NCBI GenBank assembly: GCA_021848065.1
Contig: JAJZNA010000019.1
Coordinates: 1-36,579, forward strand
Length of the DNA stretch: 36,579 nt
DNA from: Microcaldota archaeon
Lineage (GTDB): Archaea; Micrarchaeota; Micrarchaeia; Micrarchaeales; CABMGC01
Reading direction: 5' to 3'
Positions 16,455-26,125 of the stretch are shown one piece after another. Position numbers and translations under genes: made by a program. Under the pieces are notes generated by a model that did no database searches, was not told the origin of the DNA, and was given only the letters and a program-made list of their open reading frames with translations. The stretch's first letter is position 1, and every line of letters begins with the position of its first letter.

Positions 16455-17037
16455 GTCTGTAAGGAAGAACTTTTCGTCGGATGAATTCCCAGTCTTTACC
16501 ATGGCCGATCTGAAAACCCTGCTATCTGAACGAAGTGCAAGCCCAGGATACATGCACCTTCTGCTGCACAACCTGATGAAGAAAAAGGAGGTAACGCGCA
16601 TAACACGTGGCGTATACACGTTCCACAACGATGAGGTTATGGTAGTTGGATTTGCCTTCAGGCCATTTTATTATGGACTTGAGAGCGCCATCACGCTCAA
16701 GGGGCTCTGGGAGCAGCAGGCAAACCCAATAGTGGTCACGCCTAGAAGAGTGAGGAGCGGGATCAGGCAGTTCAATGGAAGGAATTATCTTGTGCGCAGA
16801 ATAGATGCAGGACATTTCTTTGGCTACTCTATGGAGGTGCATCAGGGATTGTGGATTCCGGTGTCAGACATGGAGAAGACATTCATAGACATGATATACT
16901 TCAAGAGAGACAGACCGAAAGAGGCGCTCGTGGAGCTGGCCAAGTCAGTAGACATCGGCATCCTGAAAGAGTACCTCTCGAAATATGATGAAAGGGTCAG
17001 GCGCAAGGTTATGCACATGGCGAATGAACTCAGGTAA
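16441..17037 (+). CDS. AbiEi-like antitoxin / winged-helix regulator
   Basis: N-terminal wHTH LLHNLMKKKEVTRITRGVYTF; YYGLESAITLKGLWEQ and SDMEKTFIDMIYF typical of the AbiEi family; overlaps the toxin gene. Confidence 0.8.
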   Translation: MKAIRSVRKNFSSDEFPVFTMADLKTLLSERSASPGYMHLLLHNLMKKKEVTRITRGVYTFHNDEVMVVGFAFRPFYYGLESAITLKGLWEQQANPIVVTPRRVRSGIRQFNGRNYLVRRIDAGHFFGYSMEVHQGLWIPVSDMEKTFIDMIYFKRDRPKEALVELAKSVDIGILKEYLSKYDERVRRKVMHMANELR

Positions 17038-17100
17038 CTGCACCTTAGCTGATCTGAAGGCACATATAGGGTAGGGATGGGCAGGGGAGGGCGTGCAGAG

Positions 17101-20100
17101 CTAATCCTTCTTCCAGTATGCCTTCATCTCCTCGCAGTCAATATCCTTTATGAAGAAGGACTTGGCGAGGGCCCTTGCGAGCCTTGCATTTAGGACCAGG
17201 GGTATGTTCATGTCCACTGCCCTCTTCCTTATCGTATAGTCTTGCCCTTCCATCCCGTTGCTCGTTATTACAAGATCTATTGACTTATTCGACATAAGGT
17301 CAAGCGCCTTGTCAGAGTCTATGGTATAGTGGCCATGCATCGGTGCGAAGTCCAGGGTACTGACTTTTATGCCCTTGGAGAGTATGTCTGCAGTCTCCTT
17401 GAGTATGCTCCTGTCCACATCGCCGTATATCAGGACAGTGGATTTGGGCAGGCGGTTAGGCTGGGCGCCAAGCCAGCTCTTCAGGAGCGCGCTCTCGAAG
17501 GTCCTTCCGAATGCGGCGCTCTCCCCGGTGCTTCGCATTTCAGGGCCGAGATGAGGGTACGAGCCCCTAAGCGCGCCCCAGGAGAACTGGGGGCTCTTAA
17601 CGGCAAAGGAGTGGTGCTTTGGCTCCCTGAATCCGTTCCATGAATACTTCCCCATGCATCCCTTCACAGCGTAGTCCATGAGGTTTATGCCTACGGACTT
17701 TGATGCAAATGGCATTGACCTGCTGGCCCTTACGTTAAGCTCTATGACAAGAGGCTTTCCATCCTTTATTATGAACTGTATATTGAACGGGCCCTTTATG
17801 CTGAGCTCACTTACGAGCCTTAGCGCAATCTCCTTCATCCCGGATACGGGTTTGGCATCCAGATAAGGCGTTGCTATGGTGGCATCGCCGCTGTGCACGC
17901 CTGCCTCTTCCACATGGCACAGGGCTACGCCTATTGCATTCCCGCCATCGGCGGCGCAGTCCAGCTCGGCCTCTATCCCTTCCCTTATGAAGCTCGATAT
18001 TATGATAGGATATTGCGGGGATATGCTTGTTGCAGATTCGATGTAGCCGCTAAGCTCCCTCATGTTGTTTGCTATCTTCATGGAAGAGCCGCTTATCACG
18101 TAGCTTGGCCTTACTATCACAGGGAACCCTACGCGCTCTATGAATGCCTTTATGTCCTTCACCGAGGAGGCGCTGGTCCATGCCGCCTGGCCTATGCCGA
18201 GGCGCTCTAGGAGCTTGGAGAAGCTATTGCGGTTCTCTGCAAGGTCTATGCTCTTGGCATTTGTGCCCAGCAGCTTCATGCCTCTCTTCTCAAGCGCGAG
18301 CGAGAGGTTGTTGCCTATCTGCCCTGCTGCAAACGTGGCTATTCTGCTGAATCCTTCCTTGCGGTTGATGTTTGAGATGTTCTCTTCCGTAAGCTCATCG
18401 AAATAGAGCTTGCCAACCCTGTCCCAGTCGGTTGATACTGTCTCGGGATTGCAGTTGAGCAATGATACGTCATCGAAGTACTTCCTTGCGCTTTCGGCAA
18501 GCGCCACTGCGCCGAAATCGAACTCCACTGAAACGCCTATCCTGAAGACGCCTGCGCCAAGCACCAGAAGCTTGTTTGCGGGCTTTGTTGTGATGTCATC
18601 CTCAGCGCCCAGGCGGGTTGTGTAAAGATAGTTCGTCTTGGCTGGCCACTCCCCTGCAAGTGTGTCTATCTGCTTGATGAATGCCTGCCCCTTTCCTTCT
18701 GCGCCTAGCTGCGCGTCGCTGAATCCTAGCTGCTTCATCTTTTGGTATGAGAGGCCATTTCCTTTCTTGTAAGACTCGTATGCATCAACTATGGACTTAA
18801 GCTTGCTTAGGAAGAATGAGTCCACCCCAGTAACTGCGCCTATCTCCTTCACCGAGGCCCCGCAGGCGAAGGCCTTTGCCGCGTAGAGGAACCAATACGG
18901 CCTGCGCTCCTTTAGGATCGCCTTCGCCTCCTGCGCAGACATGCCGGAATTGTACACCTTGCCTCCGACAAGTCCAGGCTCGCCTATGTCGAGCATGCGT
19001 ATGGCCTTCTGGAAAGACTCTTCGAAGTTGCGGCCGATGGACATGACCTCCCCTACGCTCTTCATCTCTGTGCCTACTGACTGTACCGCGGAGTCGAACT
19101 TGCGCAGGTCCCATCTAGGCATCTTTATCGTTATATAGTCAAGGCTGGGCTCGAAGAACGCTGTTGTGGATTTTGATACGTTGTTTTGTATCTCGTGAAG
19201 CGCGTGGCCCAGGGCTAGCTTTGCGCTCACATATGCCAGTGGATATCCGGTCGCCTTGCTCGCCAGTGCGCTTGACCTTGACATCCTGGGATTTGTCTCT
19301 ATTACGTAGAATTCATAACCGCTTGGGCTCAGAGCGAACTGGACATTGCACTCGCCCAGGAGGCCTATGGATTCCGCAACCCTTATGGCAACAGTCCTCA
19401 TCTCCTGGAATTCGTGGTTGTCCAGTGTCTGCGCAGGTGTCACCACAACGGAATCGCCAGTATGGACACCCATTGGATCTAGGTTCTCTATGCATGCGGT
19501 GACTACGCAGTTGCCTATGGAGTCCCTCACCACCTCATACTCTATCTCCCTCCACCCGTGCAGGTATTTCTCTAGCAGTATTTCTCCATCGGGGCTCTGG
19601 GCAAACGCCCTGTCAAGCTCGCGGGCGAGCTCTTCCTCTTTCCAGGCTATTGCAGAGCCGCGCCCAGCGAGGTTGAAGCTTACGCGCATCATGACAGGAT
19701 ATCCAATCTCTTTTGCAGAGGACAGTGCCGCAGACTTGCTCCTGGCGCTCGCGCTCTTAGGTATTGGTATTCCTTTCTCCTTCATGGTTTCCTTGAACTT
19801 CTCCCTGCTAAGTGCCGCTTCTATGCCCTTTATCCCAGTTCCTAGAATCTTTACACCGTGCTCTTTGAGCGCTCCGCTCTTGGATAGGCCAAGCCCTACG
19901 TTTAATGCGGTCTGGCCGCCGAAGCCCACCATTATGCCCCATGGCTTCTCTTCCCTTATGACCTTTTCTGCGTATTCTTCGGTTACGGGAAGCAGGTATA
20001 CCTTGTCGGCCATGTCGTAGCTGGTCTGGACGGTGGCAACGTTTGAATTTAGAAGTATGCTTTCAATGCCCTCTTCCTTTAGCACGCGCAGGGCCTGGCT

Positions 20101-20187
20101 AGTGCTGTAGTCGAACTCTGCAGCCTCGCCTATCTTGACCGGGCCCGATCCTATTACAAGTACTTTCCTCTTCTTTTCCGCTGCCAT
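17101..20187 (-). CDS. carB: carbamoyl-phosphate synthase large subunit
   Basis: VLVIGSGPVKIGEAAEFDYSTSQA, duplicated ATP-grasp halves, C-terminal MGS-like region; start MAAEKKRK at 20187, overlapping the carA stop. Confidence 0.96.
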   Translation of the reverse strand: MAAEKKRKVLVIGSGPVKIGEAAEFDYSTSQALRVLKEEGIESILLNSNVATVQTSYDMADKVYLLPVTEEYAEKVIREEKPWGIMVGFGGQTALNVGLGLSKSGALKEHGVKILGTGIKGIEAALSREKFKETMKEKGIPIPKSASARSKSAALSSAKEIGYPVMMRVSFNLAGRGSAIAWKEEELARELDRAFAQSPDGEILLEKYLHGWREIEYEVVRDSIGNCVVTACIENLDPMGVHTGDSVVVTPAQTLDNHEFQEMRTVAIRVAESIGLLGECNVQFALSPSGYEFYVIETNPRMSRSSALASKATGYPLAYVSAKLALGHALHEIQNNVSKSTTAFFEPSLDYITIKMPRWDLRKFDSAVQSVGTEMKSVGEVMSIGRNFEESFQKAIRMLDIGEPGLVGGKVYNSGMSAQEAKAILKERRPYWFLYAAKAFACGASVKEIGAVTGVDSFFLSKLKSIVDAYESYKKGNGLSYQKMKQLGFSDAQLGAEGKGQAFIKQIDTLAGEWPAKTNYLYTTRLGAEDDITTKPANKLLVLGAGVFRIGVSVEFDFGAVALAESARKYFDDVSLLNCNPETVSTDWDRVGKLYFDELTEENISNINRKEGFSRIATFAAGQIGNNLSLALEKRGMKLLGTNAKSIDLAENRNSFSKLLERLGIGQAAWTSASSVKDIKAFIERVGFPVIVRPSYVISGSSMKIANNMRELSGYIESATSISPQYPIIISSFIREGIEAELDCAADGGNAIGVALCHVEEAGVHSGDATIATPYLDAKPVSGMKEIALRLVSELSIKGPFNIQFIIKDGKPLVIELNVRASRSMPFASKSVGINLMDYAVKGCMGKYSWNGFREPKHHSFAVKSPQFSWGALRGSYPHLGPEMRSTGESAAFGRTFESALLKSWLGAQPNRLPKSTVLIYGDVDRSILKETADILSKGIKVSTLDFAPMHGHYTIDSDKALDLMSNKSIDLVITSNGMEGQDYTIRKRAVDMNIPLVLNARLARALAKSFFIKDIDCEEMKAYWKKD

Positions 20188-20188
20188 G

Positions 20189-21295
20189 CTATTTTCCACC
20201 CCTATTTTCACGCACCATGCGGTCGAACATGCCGAAAACGAATGATGCGTCATTAGTGCCAGGCTTGCCCTCAGGGTGGAACTGCGTGGTTATCATGTTC
20301 TGCTTCTTGTACACCATGCCCTCTATTACGTTGTCGTCAGGGCTGATGAACCAGGGTTTGGCGGATTTTGGAATGTCATCTGGAAATACGGCATAGCCGT
20401 GGTTATGGCTGGTTATGCATGCCTTCTTGGTCGAGATGTCAACTACCCCCTTGTTCACAGCCCTGTGGCCGAACTTCATCTTGTGCACGCCCCCACCCAT
20501 TGCAAGGCATGCGATCTGATGCCCAAGGCATATGCCAAGTATTGGCACCCTGTATTCTATGATGCCTTTCATGGACTCTATCACCGGGCTTAGCATATTC
20601 GGATTCCCCGGGCCGTTGCTGTACAAAACCCCGGAGGGATTGAATGACATAATCTTGTCGGCAGTATAATCGTAGGGTACGCGAACGATGTTGTACCCCA
20701 GGCCGCTTATGCTCTTAAGTATGCCATGCTTGACCCCGCAGTCAACCACTACAACAGTCTGACCCGCGCCGTTATGCGTTATTGGTTTCTTTGGGGAGAC
20801 ATGCTCCACGAAGTTTATTTCGGCGTACTTTTCACCCAGCGCTTTCTTGGGATCCTTCAATTCCCCTTTGGTGGAAACGACGCACATCATGGCCCCGTTG
20901 TCCCTGACCTTCTTTGTGAGCATGCGGGTATCTATGCCAGAAATCCCAGGCACGCCCTCCTTTCTGAGCCAATCGTCAAGATCCATGCTCTTGCTCCACT
21001 TTTCGCTCTTGGTCAGTTCGCTCACTATGAGGGCAGATATGTGCACCTTTCCAGACTCGAAATTTGACAGTATGCCGTTCGCAAGTTTGGGCTGAGGGAC
21101 GCCATAATTGCCCACAAGAGGATGGGTGATTATCATGGTTTCCCCGGCGTACGAAGGGTCGGTAAGGCTCTCAGGGTACCCATTCATTGCAGTTGTAAAT
21201 ACAAGCTCTCCAGCCTTTACAGAATCAGAACCGAAACCATCTCCCACAAGAACAGTGCCGTCTTCAAGGTATACATAGGAGAGATTCTCAGCCAT
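20189..21295 (-). CDS. carA: carbamoyl-phosphate synthase small subunit (glutamine amidotransferase)
   Basis: GILGICLGHQIACLAMGG-type GATase motif, ITSHNHGYAV, TQFHPEGKPGTNDA; track ORF begins at 21310, MAENLS start at 21295 preferred. Confidence 0.96.
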   Translation of the reverse strand: MAENLSYVYLEDGTVLVGDGFGSDSVKAGELVFTTAMNGYPESLTDPSYAGETMIITHPLVGNYGVPQPKLANGILSNFESGKVHISALIVSELTKSEKWSKSMDLDDWLRKEGVPGISGIDTRMLTKKVRDNGAMMCVVSTKGELKDPKKALGEKYAEINFVEHVSPKKPITHNGAGQTVVVVDCGVKHGILKSISGLGYNIVRVPYDYTADKIMSFNPSGVLYSNGPGNPNMLSPVIESMKGIIEYRVPILGICLGHQIACLAMGGGVHKMKFGHRAVNKGVVDISTKKACITSHNHGYAVFPDDIPKSAKPWFISPDDNVIEGMVYKKQNMITTQFHPEGKPGTNDASFVFGMFDRMVRENRGGK

Positions 21296-21546
21296 TAGGA
21301 ATACCATCATGAGTGGATTGAAAATCTATTTAAGTTTTGTCATGGTTTATCCAGATTTGCGATTATGTGGCAAAACTTTTTATACTTAAGATGAGATAGT
21401 TTTGTATTCACTTTTCCTTTTCCGAATGTTTGCAGCCTGGCAAGATGATGTGATGATTGCGGATTGGTATTGCCGAGGCGATTGCAAAGAGGCCATAAAG
21501 TCATATCAATACTAAGAATCAGGGTCTTTACGGATGCGGATAAAAA

Positions 21547-21656
21547 TGGGCCCAGGGAGATTTGAACTCCCGACATCTGGCTATCTTAGCTTTGACATAT
21601 TAGATCAAAGTTTATCTTATAAGACCAGCGCTCTAACCAGGCTGAGCTATGAGCCC
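21547..21656 (-). tRNA. tRNA-Ile, anticodon UAU, with a 35-nt intron (about 21583-21617) at position 37/38
   Basis: acceptor GGGCTCA/TGGGCCC, D stem GCTC/GAGC, anticodon stem CTGGT/GCCAG, T arm GGGAG-TTCAAAT-CTCCC, discriminator A, no encoded CCA; spliced anticodon loop CTTATAA; bulge-helix-bulge with CTTA/TAAG central helix. Confidence 0.85.
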
Positions 21657-21794
21657 GCAGCATTATCTTATACATGAAATCTTTTTTAACCTTTATTTTT
21701 TAAGCGGATAGGCTTCCAACGGCATTGTTGATGGCCCTAAGGATATGGGGGTCATATTATTAAACCACTTTTGCGTATATAGGTATGATTGCAG

Positions 21795-23105
21795 ATGGAC
21801 TTAGGGGAAGGGCTGAGGAAGGCGATTTCAAGGCTTTCTGGAGCCACAGTTATAGATGCCAAGACGATCAAGGAGTTCAACAAGGAGCTGCAGAAGGCAC
21901 TCATATCGGCTGACGTTGAGGTTGAACTTGTATTCGCCCTCACAAAGAGGATAGAGGAAGCTGCGCTAAGGAGCAAGATGCCGGAAGGTGTCAGCCAGCG
22001 TGACTACATAACCAACCTCGTTTACGAGGAGCTTACAAAACTGATGGGCAAGAGCTATGAGCCGGACATAAGGCCTAAGAGGATACTTCTCGCAGGCATA
22101 TACGGCTCTGGGAAGACCACTACTGCGGCCAAGCTTGCCAAATTCTACCAGGACAGGGGATTCGGGGTGGGGCTCATATGCTGCGACGTTGCAAGGCCTG
22201 CGGCTTATGAGCAGCTGGAGACCCTTGCAAAGCAGGCGAACGCCTCCTTCTTCGGAATAAAGGGCGAGAAGGACGTAAGGAAGATAGTCAGGGAGGGGCT
22301 TGAGGCGCTCAAGAGCAGGAAGGTAATAATATGCGATTCCAGCGGAAGGAGCGGCATGGACCAGGAGCTCATCGAGGAGCTGAAGGCCATAAACGGGGCA
22401 TTCAGGCCTGATGAGAAGCTTCTTGTTATAAACGCGGATATAGGGCAGGTTGCAGGGAGGCAGGCTGCAGAGTTCGACAAGGCGGTAAAGCTCACCGGAG
22501 TGGTAGTTACGAAGCTTGACGGATCCGGAAAGGGCGGGGGCGCGCTCTCTGCAGTGGCTGGCGCAAATACAAATGTTATGTTCATAGGTACAGGGGAGAA
22601 GCTCGGCATGCTCGAGCTTTATGACTCTAAGAAGTTCGTTGGTAGGCTGCTGGGAATACCGGACCTTGAGGCACTCATAACCAATGTCAACGAGGCAATA
22701 AAGAGCTCGGGGATGACTCCCGAAGACGTTGACATGAATGAGCTCACGTTCGACAGCTTCTACAAACAGATGAAGGCGATGACCAAGATGGGGCCGATGA
22801 AGAGCGTGCTGGGGATGATGGGGCTTGTTGACGTGCCCAAGGATGCGCTTGAGACCGGGGAGGCAAAACTGAAGAGGTTCGCAACCATAATAAGCTCCAT
22901 GACAAAGGATGAGAGGAAGGACGAGAAGCTCCTGAGGGATCCGAAAAGAGTCCTGAGGATAGCAAAGGGCAGCGGCACGACAGAGCGGGACGTCAGGGAG
23001 CTCATAGCAGACTTCAACAGGATGAAGAAGATGGCAAACATGCTCAAGAATAACAGGGACATGAAGAAGCAGATGGCCAAGTTCATGCCAGGACTGGGCA
23101 GCTGA
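21795..23105 (+). CDS. srp54: signal recognition particle GTPase SRP54
   Basis: AGIYGSGKTTTAAKLAKFYQ, DSSGRSGMDQELIEEL, TKLDGSGKGGGALSA, Met-rich C-terminal M domain; ATG 21795 preferred over 21789. Confidence 0.96.
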   Translation: MDLGEGLRKAISRLSGATVIDAKTIKEFNKELQKALISADVEVELVFALTKRIEEAALRSKMPEGVSQRDYITNLVYEELTKLMGKSYEPDIRPKRILLAGIYGSGKTTTAAKLAKFYQDRGFGVGLICCDVARPAAYEQLETLAKQANASFFGIKGEKDVRKIVREGLEALKSRKVIICDSSGRSGMDQELIEELKAINGAFRPDEKLLVINADIGQVAGRQAAEFDKAVKLTGVVVTKLDGSGKGGGALSAVAGANTNVMFIGTGEKLGMLELYDSKKFVGRLLGIPDLEALITNVNEAIKSSGMTPEDVDMNELTFDSFYKQMKAMTKMGPMKSVLGMMGLVDVPKDALETGEAKLKRFATIISSMTKDERKDEKLLRDPKRVLRIAKGSGTTERDVRELIADFNRMKKMANMLKNNRDMKKQMAKFMPGLGS

Positions 23106-23191
23106 AGCGCTAATTCCAATGCTGACGTGCACCGGCGGCAGGTTTTAATATGAGCCTGGTGTCGACTAATTCTGAATAATAGGATGATACG

Positions 23192-23398
23192 ATGGCAATA
23201 ACTGGCAGAAAACTACGTGAGGATATTGTAAGCCTGAGGCTCTCCACAGACATGGCAGCCCCTTCTGTTGAAAAGCTTGATAAGGTGCTAGCTGGATATG
23301 GGCACATACGTGCAGGCCTCGAAAGAAGCCTGAGGGAAGACAACAAGCCAGAATACCTGGCCTGGGCTTACGACGCGCTAAGGCAAGCGAGAAGATAG
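23192..23398 (+). CDS. hypothetical 68-aa protein
   Basis: MAITGRKLREDIVSLRLSTDMAAPSVEKLDKVLAGYGHIRAGLERSLREDNKPEYLAWAYDALRQARR; sits in an otherwise empty gap after srp54. Confidence 0.5.
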   Translation: MAITGRKLREDIVSLRLSTDMAAPSVEKLDKVLAGYGHIRAGLERSLREDNKPEYLAWAYDALRQARR

Positions 23399-23404
23399 CT
23401 GGCT

Positions 23405-24415
23405 CTATTTAAGCAATTGTGCCCTCCTGTCTATCATGTCTTCCGCCTCTGGGCCAGTGCCCAGCAGCGTTATTGGAACGCCTATCTGCTGCTCCACGTC
23501 TTCGATCCACACCCTGGCCTCTTGCGGAAGTTTGCTGTAGTCGCGTACGCCCTTGGCACCGTTGAATACAGTGTCTATCTTGGTTATCGCGACCTGGTTA
23601 GCGGAGTTTATCCTTACCACTTCCTTTGCCAGTTTTGAATCGAAGAGTGCGACTCTCCTCTGCCTTCCTGTCACCGTTCCGAACTCGCTGTATCCAAGCT
23701 CTTCCACCTCAGTCGGGGATAGTTCCCCCTCCAGAGGGCCTGATCCCACTCGGGTTATGAAGGCCTTGAATATGACTATTATGTTGGCCACATACTTTGG
23801 GCCTATGCCAACATCGCTTAGGATCCCTGAGGAAGTGGTGTTCCTGCTCGTGACGTAAGGGTATGTGCCATGGTAGAGGCTGAGCAGATGGCCCTGGCTG
23901 CCCTCCACCTGTATCTTTCCGCCATCTTCCGCGCACTTTATGACCTCATCAGGGACGTTTGTTATGAAACTTGAGAGCTCGTGGTAGTCCTTTGCGAGCT
24001 TAAGGCTCCTGAGTATGCGCTTGGACTCTGCCGCGCCTACGCCCTGCTTAGTGCTGCCAACCTCGTTGCTCAGGTGTGCATTGTTCTTCTCCTCCGCGGC
24101 CTCGGCATCGGTTATAACTGCAGTGTGGCTGTCTATGGATATCCTGTTGCGTGTGCCTGTCTCCTCAATCTCCTTGAAAAGCACTTCGCGCTTTATGAGT
24201 GCGCCTGGGGGTATTATGAGCCGGGTATTTGGGCTTATGAATGCGGACGGAACAGACCTCAGCTTGTACTCCTTGCCGTTGTACACTGCAGTGTGGCCTG
24301 CGTTTATGCTGCCAGTACGCACTGCCATTGCAGGCTTGTCCTTGACCGCAAGATACGAAGCAACCTTGCCTTTTCCTTCGTCTCCGTAAAATCCCCCGAC
24401 TAGTATATCTAACAT
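23405..24415 (-). CDS. purA: adenylosuccinate synthetase, short archaeal form
   Basis: [60 protein letters not shown]. Confidence 0.95.
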   Translation of the reverse strand: MLDILVGGFYGDEGKGKVASYLAVKDKPAMAVRTGSINAGHTAVYNGKEYKLRSVPSAFISPNTRLIIPPGALIKREVLFKEIEETGTRNRISIDSHTAVITDAEAAEEKNNAHLSNEVGSTKQGVGAAESKRILRSLKLAKDYHELSSFITNVPDEVIKCAEDGGKIQVEGSQGHLLSLYHGTYPYVTSRNTTSSGILSDVGIGPKYVANIIVIFKAFITRVGSGPLEGELSPTEVEELGYSEFGTVTGRQRRVALFDSKLAKEVVRINSANQVAITKIDTVFNGAKGVRDYSKLPQEARVWIEDVEQQIGVPITLLGTGPEAEDMIDRRAQLLK

Positions 24416-24491
24416 TCAGTGCACCTCCACAAGAGCATATCACCAGCAACAATTAAAACAGTTGTTGCAATAAGAGGATAGCATGTGATTT

Positions 24492-25604
24492 ATGATGGCA
24501 GACAAGTCATCGGCCGAAAGGAAGATAGAAGAGCTGCAGGAGCAGTACTCCAAGACGAAGTACAACAAGGCGACCAACAAGTACCTTGGAATGCTAAGAG
24601 CCAAAATAGCCAAGATAAAGAGGGAGATGGAGTCCACTGGCAGGAGGAGCGGCACAGGGTACTCTGTGAGGAAATCCGGCAATGCTACCGTAGTTTTCGT
24701 AGGGTTTCCTAACGCAGGGAAGTCGTCGCTGCTCAAGGCGCTTACCGGAGTGGACTCGAAGGTGGCGGACTATGCATTCACCACGCTAGATGTAATACCA
24801 GGGATGCTAGAATACAGCGGAGCCAAGATACAGATGCTGGACCTTCCGGGGCTCATACAGGGAGCCCACATAGGCAGGGGAGGAAGCATGAAGATAGTTA
24901 GCGTGATAAGGATAGCCGACCTGATCCTGTTCGTGATAGATATAAACGTGCACACGAACCTGTACCAGCTCATAGACGAGCTTAACATGCTGAACATACG
25001 GGCGAATGGAAAGAAGCCAAACATGAGGCTCGAGGTGGGAAAGGTCGGAGGCATACACATAGAAGGGAACAAGCACCTGATTCCAAAAAAGGAGATCATA
25101 GTGGATGTGCTCAATGAATTCAAGATATTCAACGGGGAAGTCATATTCTACGAGAACGTGACAGATGACCAGTTCGTTGATTTCGTGGCAGACAACTGCG
25201 TCTACATAAGGGGGGTTGTGGCGCTCAACAAGATAGACACGGTCAGCCCGCAGAAGGTCGAGTCCGTAATGAAGGAGATACACGACAGGACGGGAATGAG
25301 GATAATACCGATAAGCGCAAAGATGCTTTCCAATATACCAGAGCTGAAGAGGGACATGTTCAACACCCTGGGGCTCATAAGGGTGTACCTGAAGCCCAAG
25401 GACGGGGTGCCTGACATGGACAAGCCCATGGTGCTGGAGACCGGGGCGACTGTGCTCGACGTTGTGAGGAAGATAAACACAAAGCTGGTGAAGGACACCC
25501 GGTTCGCTTACATAACAGGCCCGAGCGCTAAGTTCGCAAACCAGAGGGTAGGCGGCGAGCATATTGTCAGGGACGGGGATGTAGTGACTATAGTTTTTGA
25601 CTGA
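24492..25604 (+). CDS. DRG/OBG-family GTPase with C-terminal TGS domain
   Basis: FVGFPNAGKSSLLKALTGVDSKVADYAFTTLDVIPG, LDLPGLIQGAHIGRG, C-terminal GPSAKFANQRVGGEHIVRDGDVVTIVF. Confidence 0.94.
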   Translation: MMADKSSAERKIEELQEQYSKTKYNKATNKYLGMLRAKIAKIKREMESTGRRSGTGYSVRKSGNATVVFVGFPNAGKSSLLKALTGVDSKVADYAFTTLDVIPGMLEYSGAKIQMLDLPGLIQGAHIGRGGSMKIVSVIRIADLILFVIDINVHTNLYQLIDELNMLNIRANGKKPNMRLEVGKVGGIHIEGNKHLIPKKEIIVDVLNEFKIFNGEVIFYENVTDDQFVDFVADNCVYIRGVVALNKIDTVSPQKVESVMKEIHDRTGMRIIPISAKMLSNIPELKRDMFNTLGLIRVYLKPKDGVPDMDKPMVLETGATVLDVVRKINTKLVKDTRFAYITGPSAKFANQRVGGEHIVRDGDVVTIVFD

Positions 25605-25672
25605 AGGCCATTATGTGACGGCGGCTTTGCGATGCTGCAAAGGTTAAAATTCATTGACCGAGGAATATACTC

Positions 25673-26125
25673 ATGGCGATAAGATACTGGGAGTACGAGG
25701 ATGCTCCCCTCAAGGAGAAGCTCAAGGACCCCAACGTCAAGGATATTGCGAGGGTATATTTCGACAACGAGACAAAGGCATACAGGTTTGCCAAGGCGCT
25801 CTACGAAGTGAAGACACGCGGTGCGCTGAGGCTCAAGGACTGCGGAAAGGAGCTTCCGATAGCAACATGGAAGAGATACCTTGACTTCGGGGTGCAGGTG
25901 GGGCTGCTCAAGCACGAGGAGGGTTCGTATTCGTTTACTGACAGGTACTCAAAGCCGCTGAAGAACGTCTCGCAGTACATAAAGACCTGGATGGACACTA
26001 AGAAGGATGAGGACCTGCAGGTGCTTTTTGCTAGCGCAAAGATGGATAGGCAGGCGAAGCGCGGGGGGCGCGAGCATCAGGGCGAAGGGGCTGCTCTGGA
26101 TAATGACAGTGCAACAGGGCAGTGA
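25673..26125 (+). CDS. conserved-looking hypothetical, possible winged-helix protein with charged tail
   Basis: MAIRYWEYEDAPLKEKLKDPNVKDIARVYFDNETKAYRFAKALYEVKTRGALRLKDC...; fills the gap between the GTPase and cysS. Confidence 0.6.
   Translation: MAIRYWEYEDAPLKEKLKDPNVKDIARVYFDNETKAYRFAKALYEVKTRGALRLKDCGKELPIATWKRYLDFGVQVGLLKHEEGSYSFTDRYSKPLKNVSQYIKTWMDTKKDEDLQVLFASAKMDRQAKRGGREHQGEGAALDNDSATGQ

Noticed and set aside
21441-21520. Possible C/D box sRNA starting at GTGATGA
   Set aside because: No D box (CTGA) at suitable distance on the same strand.
21340-21576. 78-aa minus-strand ORF MSGVQISLGPF...
   Set aside because: Begins inside the tRNA-Ile T arm (SGVQISLG is a translated T-arm sequence); spurious.
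21966-23132. 388-aa minus-strand ORF
   Set aside because: Fully antisense to the confidently identified srp54; low-complexity His/Leu/Tyr composition typical of codon-bias shadow ORFs.
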